A DNA stretch of 39,814 nucleotides, taken from Acidaminococcaceae bacterium. GTDB lineage: Bacteria > Bacillota > Negativicutes > Acidaminococcales > Acidaminococcaceae. Below, piece by piece: positions 6,171-14,767 of the stretch. The stretch is from contig JALCSJ010000002.1 of the NCBI GenBank assembly GCA_022653215.1, positions 1-39,814 of the forward strand, read 5' to 3'. The translations under genes and the position numbers were made by a program. The notes under the pieces were generated by a model. The model ran no database searches. It was not told the DNA's origin and saw nothing but the letters and a program-made list of their open reading frames with translations. How positions within the stretch are numbered: position 1 is the first letter of the stretch; every line of letters begins with the position of its first letter.

Positions 6171-7769
6171 TTATTTCAACGGAGCAAAACGCTCCATAAT
6201 GTGCATTGCTTGATGATAGCCATCTAAGGCGGCACTCATTATGCCTCCTGCGTAACCGGCTCCTTCGCCGGTAGGATAAAGTCCCTTGTGGCTGATAGAT
6301 TGTCCGTCTTGTCCTCGTAGAATTCTTAATGGTGCGGAAGTTCTCGTTTCCACTCCTACCATCAGACCTTCTTTGGCAAACCCCGGCAAACGATTATCGA
6401 AATTTTTAAGACCGGCTCTGAGAGTCGCCGTCACAAAAGCCGGCAAAACATCATCCAGCCTTGCTGCCACCAGTCCCGGCCTATATGAAGGCTGAAAACC
6501 CACAGCCAAACTCGGTTCACTATTTGCCAAAAAGCTAAGGGTATTTTGGGCAGGAGCTTTGTAATCACAGCCACCGGCTTTATAGGCTAATCGTTCATAT
6601 TGACGCTGAAACTCCATGCCGGCCAAAGGATTTGTACCAAAATCTCCTCTGCCTACGTTCACCACTAAAGCACTGTTGGCCAAACCTGAATCTCTTTTAA
6701 ACAAACTCATGCCGTTTGTTACGACGCCGCCTGCTTCTGAAGCAGATGCCACGATTTTACCGCCGGGACACATACAGAAAGAATAGGCTGTACGTCCCTT
6801 TGTTTTCTCGTGAAAAATTAAAGCATAATCAGCAGCGCCCAGCTTAGGATTGTCTGCATAGGCTCCATACTGAGCCCTATTAATCAGTGCCTGCTCGTGT
6901 TCTATACGTACTCCTATAGCAAAATCTTTAGCTTCTACAGCCACCTGTTTTTTGACCAGAGCTTCATATGTATCTCTAGCGCTGTGTCCGCAAGCCAAAA
7001 CTACTGCATTAGAATCTATTTTTTCTCCCGAATCCAGTACTACAGCAGTGATACCTTTGTCCGCAGCAGCAAAATCCACAGCCTGGGTCTCGTAGCGAAA
7101 TTCTCCCCCTAAGGCGATTATTTCCTTGATGAGACCGGTAACCATGGCTCTGAGTTTATCGGTTCCCACATGAGGTTTTTGTTCGTAGAGAATGTCTTCG
7201 GGAGCTCCGGCTTTGACAAAAGCTTTAAGGATACTGCTGAGAACCGGATCATTAACTCTGGTGGTTAATTTGCCGTCGGAAAAAGTTCCGGCTCCTCCAG
7301 CTCCGAACTGAACATTGCTGGCAGGGTTAAACTCCCCTGTCTGCCAAAAATGTTCAACATCTTTCACTCTTTGGGTCAAAGCTCTGCCTCTTTCCAGGAC
7401 CAGGGGGCAATAGCCGTTTTTAGCCAGTTCCAGTGCCGTCATAAGACCGGCAGGACCGGAACCGATAATTACAGGCCGACCTGTCATAGACTCTTTACCG
7501 TACTCTACCGGCGGCAGTGATTTTTCCTGCCAGAGTGCTACATTGCTGTCTTGCAGTAAATGTTCTTCTTTGGCTGCAGAAATATTTACATCTAAAAGCA
7601 CATGGTAAACCAGACAGACATTATTTTTACGGCGTGCATCAATAGCACGCCGTAAAATTTTTATGTTTTTAATATTGCCCTTGCCTAAGTGCAGTTTGCT
7701 GGTTGCCACTTCGGCTAAAGGTCGGTTGTTATCCAGACCAACCCGTAAATTATTTACGCGTAATAACAT
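6171..7769 (-). CDS. NAD(P)/FAD-dependent oxidoreductase (COG2509-like)
   Basis: A 532-residue soluble flavoprotein. About 95 N-terminal residues form the small domain typical of this family (residues 1-60 include RRAIDARRKNNVCLVYHV), followed by a Rossmann dinucleotide-binding fold IIGSGPAGLMTALELA (101-116) with an acidic VLER at the second strand. Next comes a conserved FGAGGAGTFSDGKLTTR segment near residue 160, and C-terminal glycine-rich PTGEGAGYAGGIMSAALDG, which places the flavin. The family is widespread in anaerobic Firmicutes and Bacteroidetes and its substrate is unknown. ATG 7769 begins three bases after the cdaR stop, with a GGAG site inside the end of cdaR, so translation is probably coupled. 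Assignment to the fold is sure; the physiological reaction is not. Confidence 0.88.
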   Translation of the reverse strand: MLLRVNNLRVGLDNNRPLAEVATSKLHLGKGNIKNIKILRRAIDARRKNNVCLVYHVLLDVNISAAKEEHLLQDSNVALWQEKSLPPVEYGKESMTGRPVIIGSGPAGLMTALELAKNGYCPLVLERGRALTQRVKDVEHFWQTGEFNPASNVQFGAGGAGTFSDGKLTTRVNDPVLSSILKAFVKAGAPEDILYEQKPHVGTDKLRAMVTGLIKEIIALGGEFRYETQAVDFAAADKGITAVVLDSGEKIDSNAVVLACGHSARDTYEALVKKQVAVEAKDFAIGVRIEHEQALINRAQYGAYADNPKLGAADYALIFHEKTKGRTAYSFCMCPGGKIVASASEAGGVVTNGMSLFKRDSGLANSALVVNVGRGDFGTNPLAGMEFQRQYERLAYKAGGCDYKAPAQNTLSFLANSEPSLAVGFQPSYRPGLVAARLDDVLPAFVTATLRAGLKNFDNRLPGFAKEGLMVGVETRTSAPLRILRGQDGQSISHKGLYPTGEGAGYAGGIMSAALDGYHQAMHIMERFAPLK

Positions 7770-7772
7770 AAC

Positions 7773-8699
7773 TTACTCCACTTTTTTTATTTTTATTTCC
7801 ACAATTGCATTATGAGTATCAGCTAAAACATTATCCGGAATCTTCAACGGCATCTTTAATTCCACGTCTCCCGTAATCTTATCCAGTACTACCGGAGCCA
7901 TCTTGATGAACTGAATGTTGCCCAAAAGCCTCGGTTCAGCTGTTAGTTTAACTTTGTCCGGAGTTATTTTAATACTGGCCACCTGAAAACCTGCAGGCAG
8001 ACTGCCTGATAAATCAGCCTTAATAGGAACAGTATTGGTACCCAGCTGTTTAACCACAACTACAGAAACTTTTACTTTACCGGGTTGAATATGAACATCA
8101 TACATTTCCCTGCCGTCTTTGTTTAAGGCAACTACAGTAGCCTCGTCTTCAAAGCTTTTCTCTTTATTGCTGATATCAACCAGGACAACTACTTTGCTTA
8201 CTGCGTCTACCCTGGCACCGGCCCCTTTTAAAGTAACCGTGGCAGGATCTAATTCCATTTTTCCCACGGTAATGCCACTGTTAGGCACCCCTACTATTCT
8301 AGGTTCAATTTCTACTTTCTTTTCTTTTACTGCATCAACTTCCAGTTCAATTCTTTCGGGCATAATTTCAACTATTTCCCCAAAAGTGCTTCTGGCCTGA
8401 ACAATATATAATCCTTTGCCTGCTTTGGCATCAGTAAAATCAACATAAGCCTGAACAGAATCATCGGTCAGAGCAGAAAGCTGTGATCTAGGACCGCTGA
8501 CTTTTACCTTAACATTTTCCGGCAAGTAATTTACTACCATGTTAGACGATAAATTACTGGTACTTACAGGAACAGAAAAAGTTCTTGTTATAAAAGGATT
8601 TTGCTCATTCATTACGTAAACCCAAAGCACGCAAGCTACGATTACGGACATGATCCTAATAAACCAAACATTCCCATGCAAACTATTTTTTGGCAGCAT
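7773..8699 (-). CDS. cdaR: YbbR-domain protein, regulator of the diadenylate cyclase
   Basis: A 308-residue membrane-anchored protein with one N-terminal transmembrane helix (about residues 13-30, IRIMSVIVACVLWVYVMN). An extracytoplasmic region follows, built of about three YbbR repeats, each a short beta-rich unit of about 80 residues with motifs like VKVSGPRSQLS, VTLKGAGARVDAVSKV and VKLTAEPRLL. YbbR (CdaR) binds CdaA and modulates c-di-AMP synthesis. ATG 8699 is preferred over an upstream GTG at 8720 because AGAAGGAGG lies six bases before it. The start overlaps the last 17 bases of cdaA. The usual third partner, glmM, is not next; the FAD oxidoreductase takes that place. Confidence 0.9.
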   Translation of the reverse strand: MLPKNSLHGNVWFIRIMSVIVACVLWVYVMNEQNPFITRTFSVPVSTSNLSSNMVVNYLPENVKVKVSGPRSQLSALTDDSVQAYVDFTDAKAGKGLYIVQARSTFGEIVEIMPERIELEVDAVKEKKVEIEPRIVGVPNSGITVGKMELDPATVTLKGAGARVDAVSKVVVLVDISNKEKSFEDEATVVALNKDGREMYDVHIQPGKVKVSVVVVKQLGTNTVPIKADLSGSLPAGFQVASIKITPDKVKLTAEPRLLGNIQFIKMAPVVLDKITGDVELKMPLKIPDNVLADTHNAIVEIKIKKVE

Positions 8700-9552
8700 T
8701 GGTGTCCTCCTTCTCTTCACTGTGTTGAGAAGTGAACCCTTTAAATTTCAACATAATAGAATCTTTCCAATTCAGCATTGGCTGCTTCATAACAGGTCTT
8801 AACAATGCTTTGACATCTTTATTCGTCAGATACCGCTGGAGTCCTCCGCCTCTTGCCAAAGAAATTGTACCGGTTTCTTCACTGACTACCAGTACTAAAG
8901 CATCAGTCTGTTCGGAAAGTCCGATTGCTGCTCTGTGCCTGGTACCAAGTTCCTGGCTAAGATTTCTGGCCTCAGTTAAAGGCAGCAGACAGCTTGCTGC
9001 CACGATTCTATTACCACGAACAATAACTGCGCCATCATGAAGGGGCGTATTGGGGATGAAAATATTTTCAAATAATTCTGCGCTGATTAATCCATCTATT
9101 TGAATACCGGTTTCTATATAATCTCCCAGTCCTGTTTCTCTTTCAAAAACAATTAAAGCACCAATCCTGTGTCTGCTGAGGCTGTCAGCTGTGGCAGCTA
9201 CTGCATCCAACATATTTTCTACCTGAAATTCATTTAAAAGGGTACTTTTCCGAAACAGTTTACCACGGCCGATTTGTTCCAGGGCACGGCGTAATTCCGG
9301 CTGAAACACTACGGGCAAGGCGAACATTACCACAGTCATAAATTTTTCCAGCAGCCAATTAATAACGTATAAATTCAGCCATTTGCTGACTAACATAACT
9401 GCCAACAAGACCAGTAAACCTTTAAATAAGGATGCCGCTCTGGTATCCTTCAGCATTTGGTACAATTTGTTCAGAAAAAAAGCAACCAGAAAAATATCTA
9501 ATATGTCTAAAAAAGTAATTGTATGTAAGACACCTTGTATCTGTCCTGCCAC
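8683..9552 (-). CDS. cdaA: diadenylate cyclase CdaA
   Basis: A 289-residue membrane-bound enzyme making cyclic di-AMP from two ATP. About three transmembrane helices occupy roughly residues 10-85, followed by the DAC domain. Diagnostic motifs are PLHDGAVIV (DGA motif, metal and catalysis) and GTRHRAAIGLSEQTDA (RHR motif, ATP binding). The start is uncertain: GTG 9552 lies eight bases after GAGGAGG and gives MAGQIQGV; an upstream GTG at 9561 overlaps the ribosome site, and TTG 9555 is also possible. It is first in the operon, reading on into cdaR with overlap, and is served by the promoter at 9590-9619. This is the only c-di-AMP synthase seen here; disA is missing from its usual place after radA at 33.8 kb. 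Confidence 0.93.
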   Translation of the reverse strand: MAGQIQGVLHTITFLDILDIFLVAFFLNKLYQMLKDTRAASLFKGLLVLLAVMLVSKWLNLYVINWLLEKFMTVVMFALPVVFQPELRRALEQIGRGKLFRKSTLLNEFQVENMLDAVAATADSLSRHRIGALIVFERETGLGDYIETGIQIDGLISAELFENIFIPNTPLHDGAVIVRGNRIVAASCLLPLTEARNLSQELGTRHRAAIGLSEQTDALVLVVSEETGTISLARGGGLQRYLTNKDVKALLRPVMKQPMLNWKDSIMLKFKGFTSQHSEEKEDTNAAKK

Positions 9553-9589
9553 CAAAGCCACCTCCTCTGTGAATTTATCTCTAAATATG

Positions 9590-9619
9590 ATTATACAAAA
9601 TATTGTAGCACTTTGTCAC
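9590..9619 (-). promoter_or_regulatory. probable promoter of cdaA operon
   Basis: On the minus strand GTGACA (9619-9614), an 18-base spacer and TATAAT (9595-9590) form a good sigma-A type promoter about 38 bases upstream of the cdaA start. Confidence 0.6.
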
Positions 9620-9683
9620 GCATATAACAAAATCTTTTGGCAATGGTCACAAAAAAATCATTTTCTCTTATCATGGCTTAGTA

Positions 9684-9711
9684 TTGACAACCTCACCTGA
9701 TGTGATAAAAT
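9684..9711 (+). promoter_or_regulatory. promoter of the M20 amidohydrolase gene
   Basis: TTGACA (9684-9689), 16 bases, then TAAAAT (9706-9711) preceded by TGA gives a consensus -35 and an extended -10. It drives the gene starting at 9749 and diverges from the cdaA promoter 65 bases away. Confidence 0.7.
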
Positions 9712-9748
9712 TTACTTCATAATCCTAACTAATTTGGAGGGTAAACCC

Positions 9749-11002
9749 ATGGATATAAACAAACTGGTGGAAGCCAATTTTCAAGAGGCAGTAGTCTTGC
9801 GCCGTTATTTCCATACTCATCCTGAAATGAGCGGTAAAGAATTAAAAACTGTAGCATATATTGATGCTTATTTGCAAAAGCTGGGCATCAAAAGTATTGT
9901 TGTGGAAAATGGCGGTGTATTAGGGGTTTTAGACAGCGGCAAAAAAGGTAAAACTTTGCTGATTCGTTCTGATATCGATGCTTTACCCATTGAGGAAAAT
10001 CCCAACAATCTTAAGCAGAAGAAAATTTGCTGTTCTCCCATAAAAGGTCTGTCACATGGCTGCGGTCATGATTGTCATATGGCTATGTCACTTACTGCTG
10101 CTAAGATTTTAGCAGCAAACAAAGACGCCTGGCAGGGTTCTGTGGTATTTTGCTTTGAACGGGGAGAAGAAACCGGTGGCAACATACGTTATTTACTTCC
10201 CTATTTAGTAAATAAATCCCACCTCCATATTGATGGTTGTTATTCCACCCACGTACGGTGGGACATTCCTGCAGGCAAAGTTATGGTCATGCCCGGTGCA
10301 ACTATGGCCGGCGGGTTCGGTTTCACCATCAAACTTCTTGGTAAATTCGGTCATGGAGCTCGTCCCGACCTAGCCATTAATCCCATTGACTGTTTTGTGG
10401 CTATTTACGAGGACCTTAAAGCTTTTCGCCTACAGGTTGACCCCAGAGAATGGCTCACTTATTCTATCGGTCAGTTAGAAGGTGGCCACACCTATAATAT
10501 AATCGAAGGGAATTTAACCTTCGGCGGTTCCTGCCGCTTTTTCAATATGGAAAAAGCCGGCAGTCATTTCCAAAACTTTTTATTAAAATCTCTAGAAAAG
10601 AATGGGGCTCTTTATAATTGCCAATATGAAATTCCCTATATGCCTGACCCTCTCTATCCTACAACCTGTGACCCGGTTTGTGAGTCCCTCTGCGAAAAAG
10701 CTGTGACTAAATATTTAGGTGCTGATGCCAATTACAAAGTTGACCCTTGGATGGCTTCGGAAACTTTCTCCTGCTACATGCAGTTATTTCCTGGAGTTCA
10801 TACTTTTACAGGCATTGCCAATGAGGCTACCGGCTGCGGCGCACCTCACCACACTCCGGAATTTGATGTAGACGAATCAGGTCTGAAAGCCGGCATAACC
10901 ATGGCCCTAGGCTACGCACTGGAATTTTTAAACACCGACTTCAATACAAACTTCCGTCCTACCACTGAACCGGTAGAAAAATTAGCCGCCAGAAATGTGT
11001 AA
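9749..11002 (+). CDS. M20 family amidohydrolase/aminoacylase-type peptidase
   Basis: A 417-residue cytosolic metallo-amidohydrolase of the M20 (M20D, IAA-amino-acid hydrolase-like) family; members split N-acyl or N-aminoacyl amide bonds. Motifs include FHTHPEMSGKE near the N-terminus, GCGHDCHMA for the metal-binding Cys/His/Asp region, GEETGGN for the catalytic glutamates, STHVRW for a metal His, a GHGARPDLAINPI segment in the dimerisation domain and HHTPEFDVDE at the C-terminus. There is no signal peptide. ATG 9749 lies eight bases after GGAGG; an in-frame TTG at 9734 lies just upstream of that site and is unlikely to be used. It is a single-gene transcript with its own promoter and terminator. 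Physical closeness to the converging arginine operon suggests, but does not show, a link to N-acyl amino acids. The exact substrate cannot be read from sequence. Confidence 0.85.
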   Translation: MDINKLVEANFQEAVVLRRYFHTHPEMSGKELKTVAYIDAYLQKLGIKSIVVENGGVLGVLDSGKKGKTLLIRSDIDALPIEENPNNLKQKKICCSPIKGLSHGCGHDCHMAMSLTAAKILAANKDAWQGSVVFCFERGEETGGNIRYLLPYLVNKSHLHIDGCYSTHVRWDIPAGKVMVMPGATMAGGFGFTIKLLGKFGHGARPDLAINPIDCFVAIYEDLKAFRLQVDPREWLTYSIGQLEGGHTYNIIEGNLTFGGSCRFFNMEKAGSHFQNFLLKSLEKNGALYNCQYEIPYMPDPLYPTTCDPVCESLCEKAVTKYLGADANYKVDPWMASETFSCYMQLFPGVHTFTGIANEATGCGAPHHTPEFDVDESGLKAGITMALGYALEFLNTDFNTNFRPTTEPVEKLAARNV

Positions 11003-11053
11003 GCTTAGATACGAATATAACCATAGTTGAAGATCTAGTCTACGGCGGACACG

Positions 11054-11103
11054 AAAAGAGCTATAACATAATGAGTCTTTATCATTGTGTTATAGCTTCT
11101 TTT
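11054..11103. terminator. bidirectional palindromic terminator, copy 1 of a repeated stem-loop
   Basis: AGCTATAACATAATGA (plus) pairs with TCATTGTGTTATAGCT with one G-U, around a 7-base loop; AAAAG precedes and CTTTTG follows, so it can work on both strands. It separates the converging M20 gene and argH. A closely similar stem-loop is found at 35725-35771. Confidence 0.75.
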
Positions 11104-11104
11104 G

Positions 11105-12517
11105 TTATAGCTTCTTAAGTTTTTTCTTTAGTACCTTTTTCTGGTCAGAAACAATTTTCTTGTCCAGAACCAATTGCTTGGCAGTTTGGCTGTAAGCAGG
11201 TCCTCCGTAGGAAGTCCTGGCAGCTACACAGTTTTCCGGTTTCAAGGCCTCCAGTAAATCTGCCTCGAACAAAGGTGAAAACTTCTTGTATTCAGCCAAA
11301 GAAATTTCCGGCAGGAACTTGCCCTGCTCTATAGCGTACGCCACACACTTGCCAACCACAGAATGAGCCTCTCGGAAAGGAAAACCCTTCTTAACAAGAT
11401 AATCAGCCAAATCTGTGGCATTGGAAAAGTCCTTGTGTACGGCTGCGGCCATTTTCTCCTTATTGACTCGCATGGTCAAAAGCATATCTCTGTATACTGT
11501 TAAGGAGAATTTAACCGTATCAACCGCATCAAAGAACCCTTCTTTATCTTCTTGCAGGTCTTTGTTATAAGCCAGCGGCAACCCCTTTAAGGTCGTCATG
11601 AGTGCCATCAAATGTCCGTAGACTCTACCTGTTTTTCCTCGAACCAGTTCGGAAATATCCGGATTTTTCTTCTGCGGCATCATGGATGAACCGGTAGCAA
11701 AACCATCGTCCAGCTCAATAAAGCCAAATTCCGTAGAAGACCACAGACACAATTCCTCACTGAGCCTGGACATATGCATCATCAGAAGTGACCCTGCAGA
11801 CAAAAAGTCCAGCACATAGTCACGGTCACTGACAGCATCCATGCTGTTGCCATAAACCTGACTAAAGTTAAGTTCTTTGGCAACTTGAAATCTATCGATA
11901 GGTAAAGTAGTCCCGGCAATGGCACCTGCCCCCAAAGGCATAATGTCAGCACCTTCCCAGACACCTTCCAGCCGCTTAAAATCTCTGGTCAGCATATTGA
12001 AATAAGCCAGCAGATGATGAGCAAAAGTAATGGGCTGAGCTCTTTGCAGATGAGTATAACCGGGCATCAAGGTTTTTTGATGCTTTTTGGCTAAAGTTAA
12101 AAGAGCCTCTTCAAAAGCAATCAAGAGTTCCATAACCTCTGTCACAGTTTTCTTCATATACATATGCATATCAAGAGCAACTTGATCATTACGGCTGCGA
12201 GCGGTATGAAGTCTTTCCCCCGGTTTGCCGATAGCTTCCGTGAGTCTGGCTTCCACATTCATGTGAATATCTTCCAAACCCACATCAAACTTAAATTTAC
12301 CGGCTTTAATATCAGCTAATATTTTTTCCAGGCCTTTGACGATTGCGTCACCGTCCTGCTGAGAAATAATACCGGTTTTAGCCAGCATATGGGCATGAGC
12401 AATACTGCCCCTGATATCTTCATGATACAAGCGCTTATCATATTCAATTGATGCATTAAAAGCATCCACCAAGGCATTGGTATCCTTGCTGAATCTGCCA
12501 CCCCAGAGTTTTGCCAT
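11105..12517 (-). CDS. argH: argininosuccinate lyase
   Basis: A 470-residue cytosolic enzyme that cleaves argininosuccinate to arginine and fumarate, the last step of arginine synthesis. It begins MAKLWGGRFSKDTNALVDAF, as usual for the family, contains TARSRNDQVALD in the first third, and has the fumarase/lyase superfamily signature GSSMMPQKKNPD (about residues 280-291) with the catalytic Ser loop. The start shares one base with the argG stop (TAATG), so the two are translationally coupled. The C-terminus is lysine-rich (ending KKKLKKL) and its last codons form half of a 15-base tandem duplication with the terminator arm (11089-11118). It is the last gene of the arg operon. Confidence 0.97.
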   Translation of the reverse strand: MAKLWGGRFSKDTNALVDAFNASIEYDKRLYHEDIRGSIAHAHMLAKTGIISQQDGDAIVKGLEKILADIKAGKFKFDVGLEDIHMNVEARLTEAIGKPGERLHTARSRNDQVALDMHMYMKKTVTEVMELLIAFEEALLTLAKKHQKTLMPGYTHLQRAQPITFAHHLLAYFNMLTRDFKRLEGVWEGADIMPLGAGAIAGTTLPIDRFQVAKELNFSQVYGNSMDAVSDRDYVLDFLSAGSLLMMHMSRLSEELCLWSSTEFGFIELDDGFATGSSMMPQKKNPDISELVRGKTGRVYGHLMALMTTLKGLPLAYNKDLQEDKEGFFDAVDTVKFSLTVYRDMLLTMRVNKEKMAAAVHKDFSNATDLADYLVKKGFPFREAHSVVGKCVAYAIEQGKFLPEISLAEYKKFSPLFEADLLEALKPENCVAARTSYGGPAYSQTAKQLVLDKKIVSDQKKVLKKKLKKL

Positions 12518-13740
12518 TATTTCAATTTTCCTTGTTTCATTAAAGCACGAACAGCCAGAGGCAGTCCGAACAAAGTAATAAAGCCCTTAGCATCTGTTTG
12601 ATCATAAACATCATCAGCACCGAATGTTACATATTCTTGGCTATATAAGGAATATGGGCTCTTAGAACCGGCAGTAATCATATTACCCTTGTATAACTTC
12701 ACACGAACAGTACCGGTTACGGTTTTTTGGGTTTCGTCAACAAAAGCCTGCAAAGCTTCTCTCAAAGGAGAGAACCACATGCCATCATAAACCAGTTCAG
12801 CATATCTTACAGAAATAAGTTCCTTGTAATTATAAGTAGCTCTGTCTAAGCAGATATTTTCCAATTCATTATGAGCATAATAAATAATAGCTCCGCCGGG
12901 ATTTTCATAAACGCCCCGGTCTTTCATGCCTACCAAACGGTTTTCAACCATATCGGCAATACCGATACCATTGCGTTTGCCAATAGCATTCAATTCTTTA
13001 ACAATGCCTGCAGGAGAATATTCCTTGCCGTTAACAGCTACAGGAACACCTTCCTTAAATTCGATTTCTACATATTCATCTTTATCAGGAGCATTTTCCG
13101 GAATATTGGTAACGGTGAAAATCTCAGATTTTGGTTCATTCCAAGGATCTTCCAAATCGCTGCCTTCATGGGATAAATGCCAAAGATTACGGTCCATACT
13201 GTAATCCTTTTTCTTGGTTACAGGCACAGGAATACCATGAGCTGCTGCGTAATCAATTTCTTCGTCACGGGATTTCAAATTCCATTCACGCCAGGGAGCG
13301 ATGATTTGGATTTCCGGAGCCAAAGCTTTGATGCCCAGTTCAAAACGAACTTGGTCATTTCCTTTACCGGTTGCGCCATGGCAAATAGCATCTGCCCCTT
13401 CTTTTTTAGCAATCTCTACAAGATGCTTAGCAATAACAGGACGGGCAAAAGAAGTACCCAGTAAATATTTCTTTTCATAAACAGCACCTGCTTTAACAGT
13501 AGGCCAAACATAGTCTTTAATAAATTCTTCGGTCAAATCCATAATGTAGCATTTGCTGGCACCGGATTTAATGGCCTTATCGTGAACAGGATCCAGTTCA
13601 TCACCTTGGCCTACGTCAGCGCAGGCAGCAATAACTTCGCAATTATTATAATTTTCTTTTAACCAGGGGATAATAATAGAAGTATCTAATCCTCCTGAAT
13701 ATGCCAGTACAACTTTCTTAATGTCTTCTTTCTTTTTCAT
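12517..13740 (-). CDS. argG: argininosuccinate synthase
   Basis: A 407-residue cytosolic ATP-dependent ligase joining citrulline and aspartate. The P-loop AYSGGLDTS is at residues 13-21. Other family segments are GATGKGNDQVRFE in the middle and YSMDRNLWHLSHEGSDLEDP, where citrulline and aspartate bind. The length is standard. ATG 13740 is seven bases after CGGGAGG. It lies between argF (67-base gap) and argH (1-base overlap). The gap before it holds an ARG-box-like palindrome and a possible internal promoter, so argGH may also be transcribed separately. Confidence 0.97.
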   Translation of the reverse strand: MKKKEDIKKVVLAYSGGLDTSIIIPWLKENYNNCEVIAACADVGQGDELDPVHDKAIKSGASKCYIMDLTEEFIKDYVWPTVKAGAVYEKKYLLGTSFARPVIAKHLVEIAKKEGADAICHGATGKGNDQVRFELGIKALAPEIQIIAPWREWNLKSRDEEIDYAAAHGIPVPVTKKKDYSMDRNLWHLSHEGSDLEDPWNEPKSEIFTVTNIPENAPDKDEYVEIEFKEGVPVAVNGKEYSPAGIVKELNAIGKRNGIGIADMVENRLVGMKDRGVYENPGGAIIYYAHNELENICLDRATYNYKELISVRYAELVYDGMWFSPLREALQAFVDETQKTVTGTVRVKLYKGNMITAGSKSPYSLYSQEYVTFGADDVYDQTDAKGFITLFGLPLAVRALMKQGKLK

Positions 13741-13774
13741 TTAAAAGCCTCCCGTGTTATTCTGTGTATTTAGC

Positions 13775-13834
13775 AAATGAAGAAATCTTCATTTCACTTA
13801 TTAATTATTATAGTACTTCGTCGCTCATGAGCAA
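13775..13834 (-). promoter_or_regulatory. possible internal arg promoter and ARG-box-like palindrome before argG
   Basis: AAATGAAGAAATCTTCATTT (13775-13794) is a perfect palindrome whose core TGAAGAAATCTTCA matches the ARG-box pattern TGAAT-N4-ATTCA except at one symmetric pair. Upstream on the minus strand, TTGCTC (13834-13829), 16 bases and TATAAT (13812-13807) lie within and at the end of argF. Together they suggest an ArgR-controlled promoter for argGH. The palindrome might instead be a simple hairpin. Confidence 0.4.
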
Positions 13835-14749
13835 AGCCATAATGGCTTTTTGCACATGAAGTCTGTTTTCTGCCTCATCAAAAACGGCAGAATGTTTTCC
13901 TTCAATTACTTCCTCGGTAATTTCTTCACCACGGTGAGCCGGCAGGCAATGAAGCACCATTGCATCAGGTCTTGCCGTAGCTAAAAGTTCTGCATTAATC
14001 TGATAATCATGAAGAGCTTTCATACGCACTTCACGCTCTGCTTCCTCCCCCATGGAAGCCCAAACATCGGTATAGAGAACATCAGCTCCCTTAGCTGCAT
14101 CAAACATATCCTCTTCTACAGTAATAGTAGCACCGGTAGCCTTAGCATCTTCTTGTGCCTGTTGAAGAATCTGGGGATTAGGCTGATAGCCTTTAGGACT
14201 GGCACAAACCATGTTCATGCCAACCTTGGCGCAGGCAAACATCAAAGAATGAGCCATATTATTCCCATCACCTACGTAAACAAGTTTCCTGCCTTTCAGG
14301 ACTTCTTTATATTCCAGGACCGTGAATATATCTGTTAAGGCCTGGCAGGGATGGAGCAAATCCGTTAACCCGTTAATAACAGGAACAGAAGCATACTTGG
14401 CTAATTCTTTAACTGCTTCATGGGAGAAAGTCCTGATCATAATTCCGTCTACAAATCTGGACAAAACTCTGGCCGTGTCTTTAACCGGTTCCCCTCTGCC
14501 AATCTGAGAAGTAGCTTCACTCATATAAATAGGATGTCCCCCTAATTGATGAAACCCTGTTTCAAAAGATACTCTCGTACGGGTAGAAGCCTTGGAAAAA
14601 ATCATAGCTAAGGTTTTACCCTTTAAATATTCATGGGGTTCTCCCGCCTTTTGTTTACGCTTTATTTTTTTAGATACATCTAATATAGTCGCAACTTCAC
14701 CCACGGACAAATCATGGATAGAAATTAAGTCTTTATTTTTTAATCCCAT
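13808..14749 (-). CDS. argF: ornithine carbamoyltransferase, anabolic
   Basis: A 313-residue cytosolic enzyme that makes citrulline from ornithine and carbamoyl phosphate. The carbamoyl-phosphate loop STRTR is at residues 55-59 within FSKASTRTRVSFE; HPCQAL (about 132-137) and HCLPAHRGEEI (about 266-276), which binds ornithine and carries the catalytic Cys, are both intact. SMG-type loop residues are seen at WASMGEE. It lies 18 bases after argD in the argBDFGH operon, which argues for the anabolic rather than the catabolic (arcB) enzyme. Its last codons overlap a possible internal promoter for argGH. Confidence 0.96.
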   Translation of the reverse strand: MGLKNKDLISIHDLSVGEVATILDVSKKIKRKQKAGEPHEYLKGKTLAMIFSKASTRTRVSFETGFHQLGGHPIYMSEATSQIGRGEPVKDTARVLSRFVDGIMIRTFSHEAVKELAKYASVPVINGLTDLLHPCQALTDIFTVLEYKEVLKGRKLVYVGDGNNMAHSLMFACAKVGMNMVCASPKGYQPNPQILQQAQEDAKATGATITVEEDMFDAAKGADVLYTDVWASMGEEAEREVRMKALHDYQINAELLATARPDAMVLHCLPAHRGEEITEEVIEGKHSAVFDEAENRLHVQKAIMALLMSDEVL

Positions 14750-14767
14750 TTTTTAACCTCATCCCTT

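Noticed and set aside
12871..13464. Several plus-strand frames opposite argG
   Set aside because: They are shadows of a highly conserved gene and have no ribosome sites or motifs.
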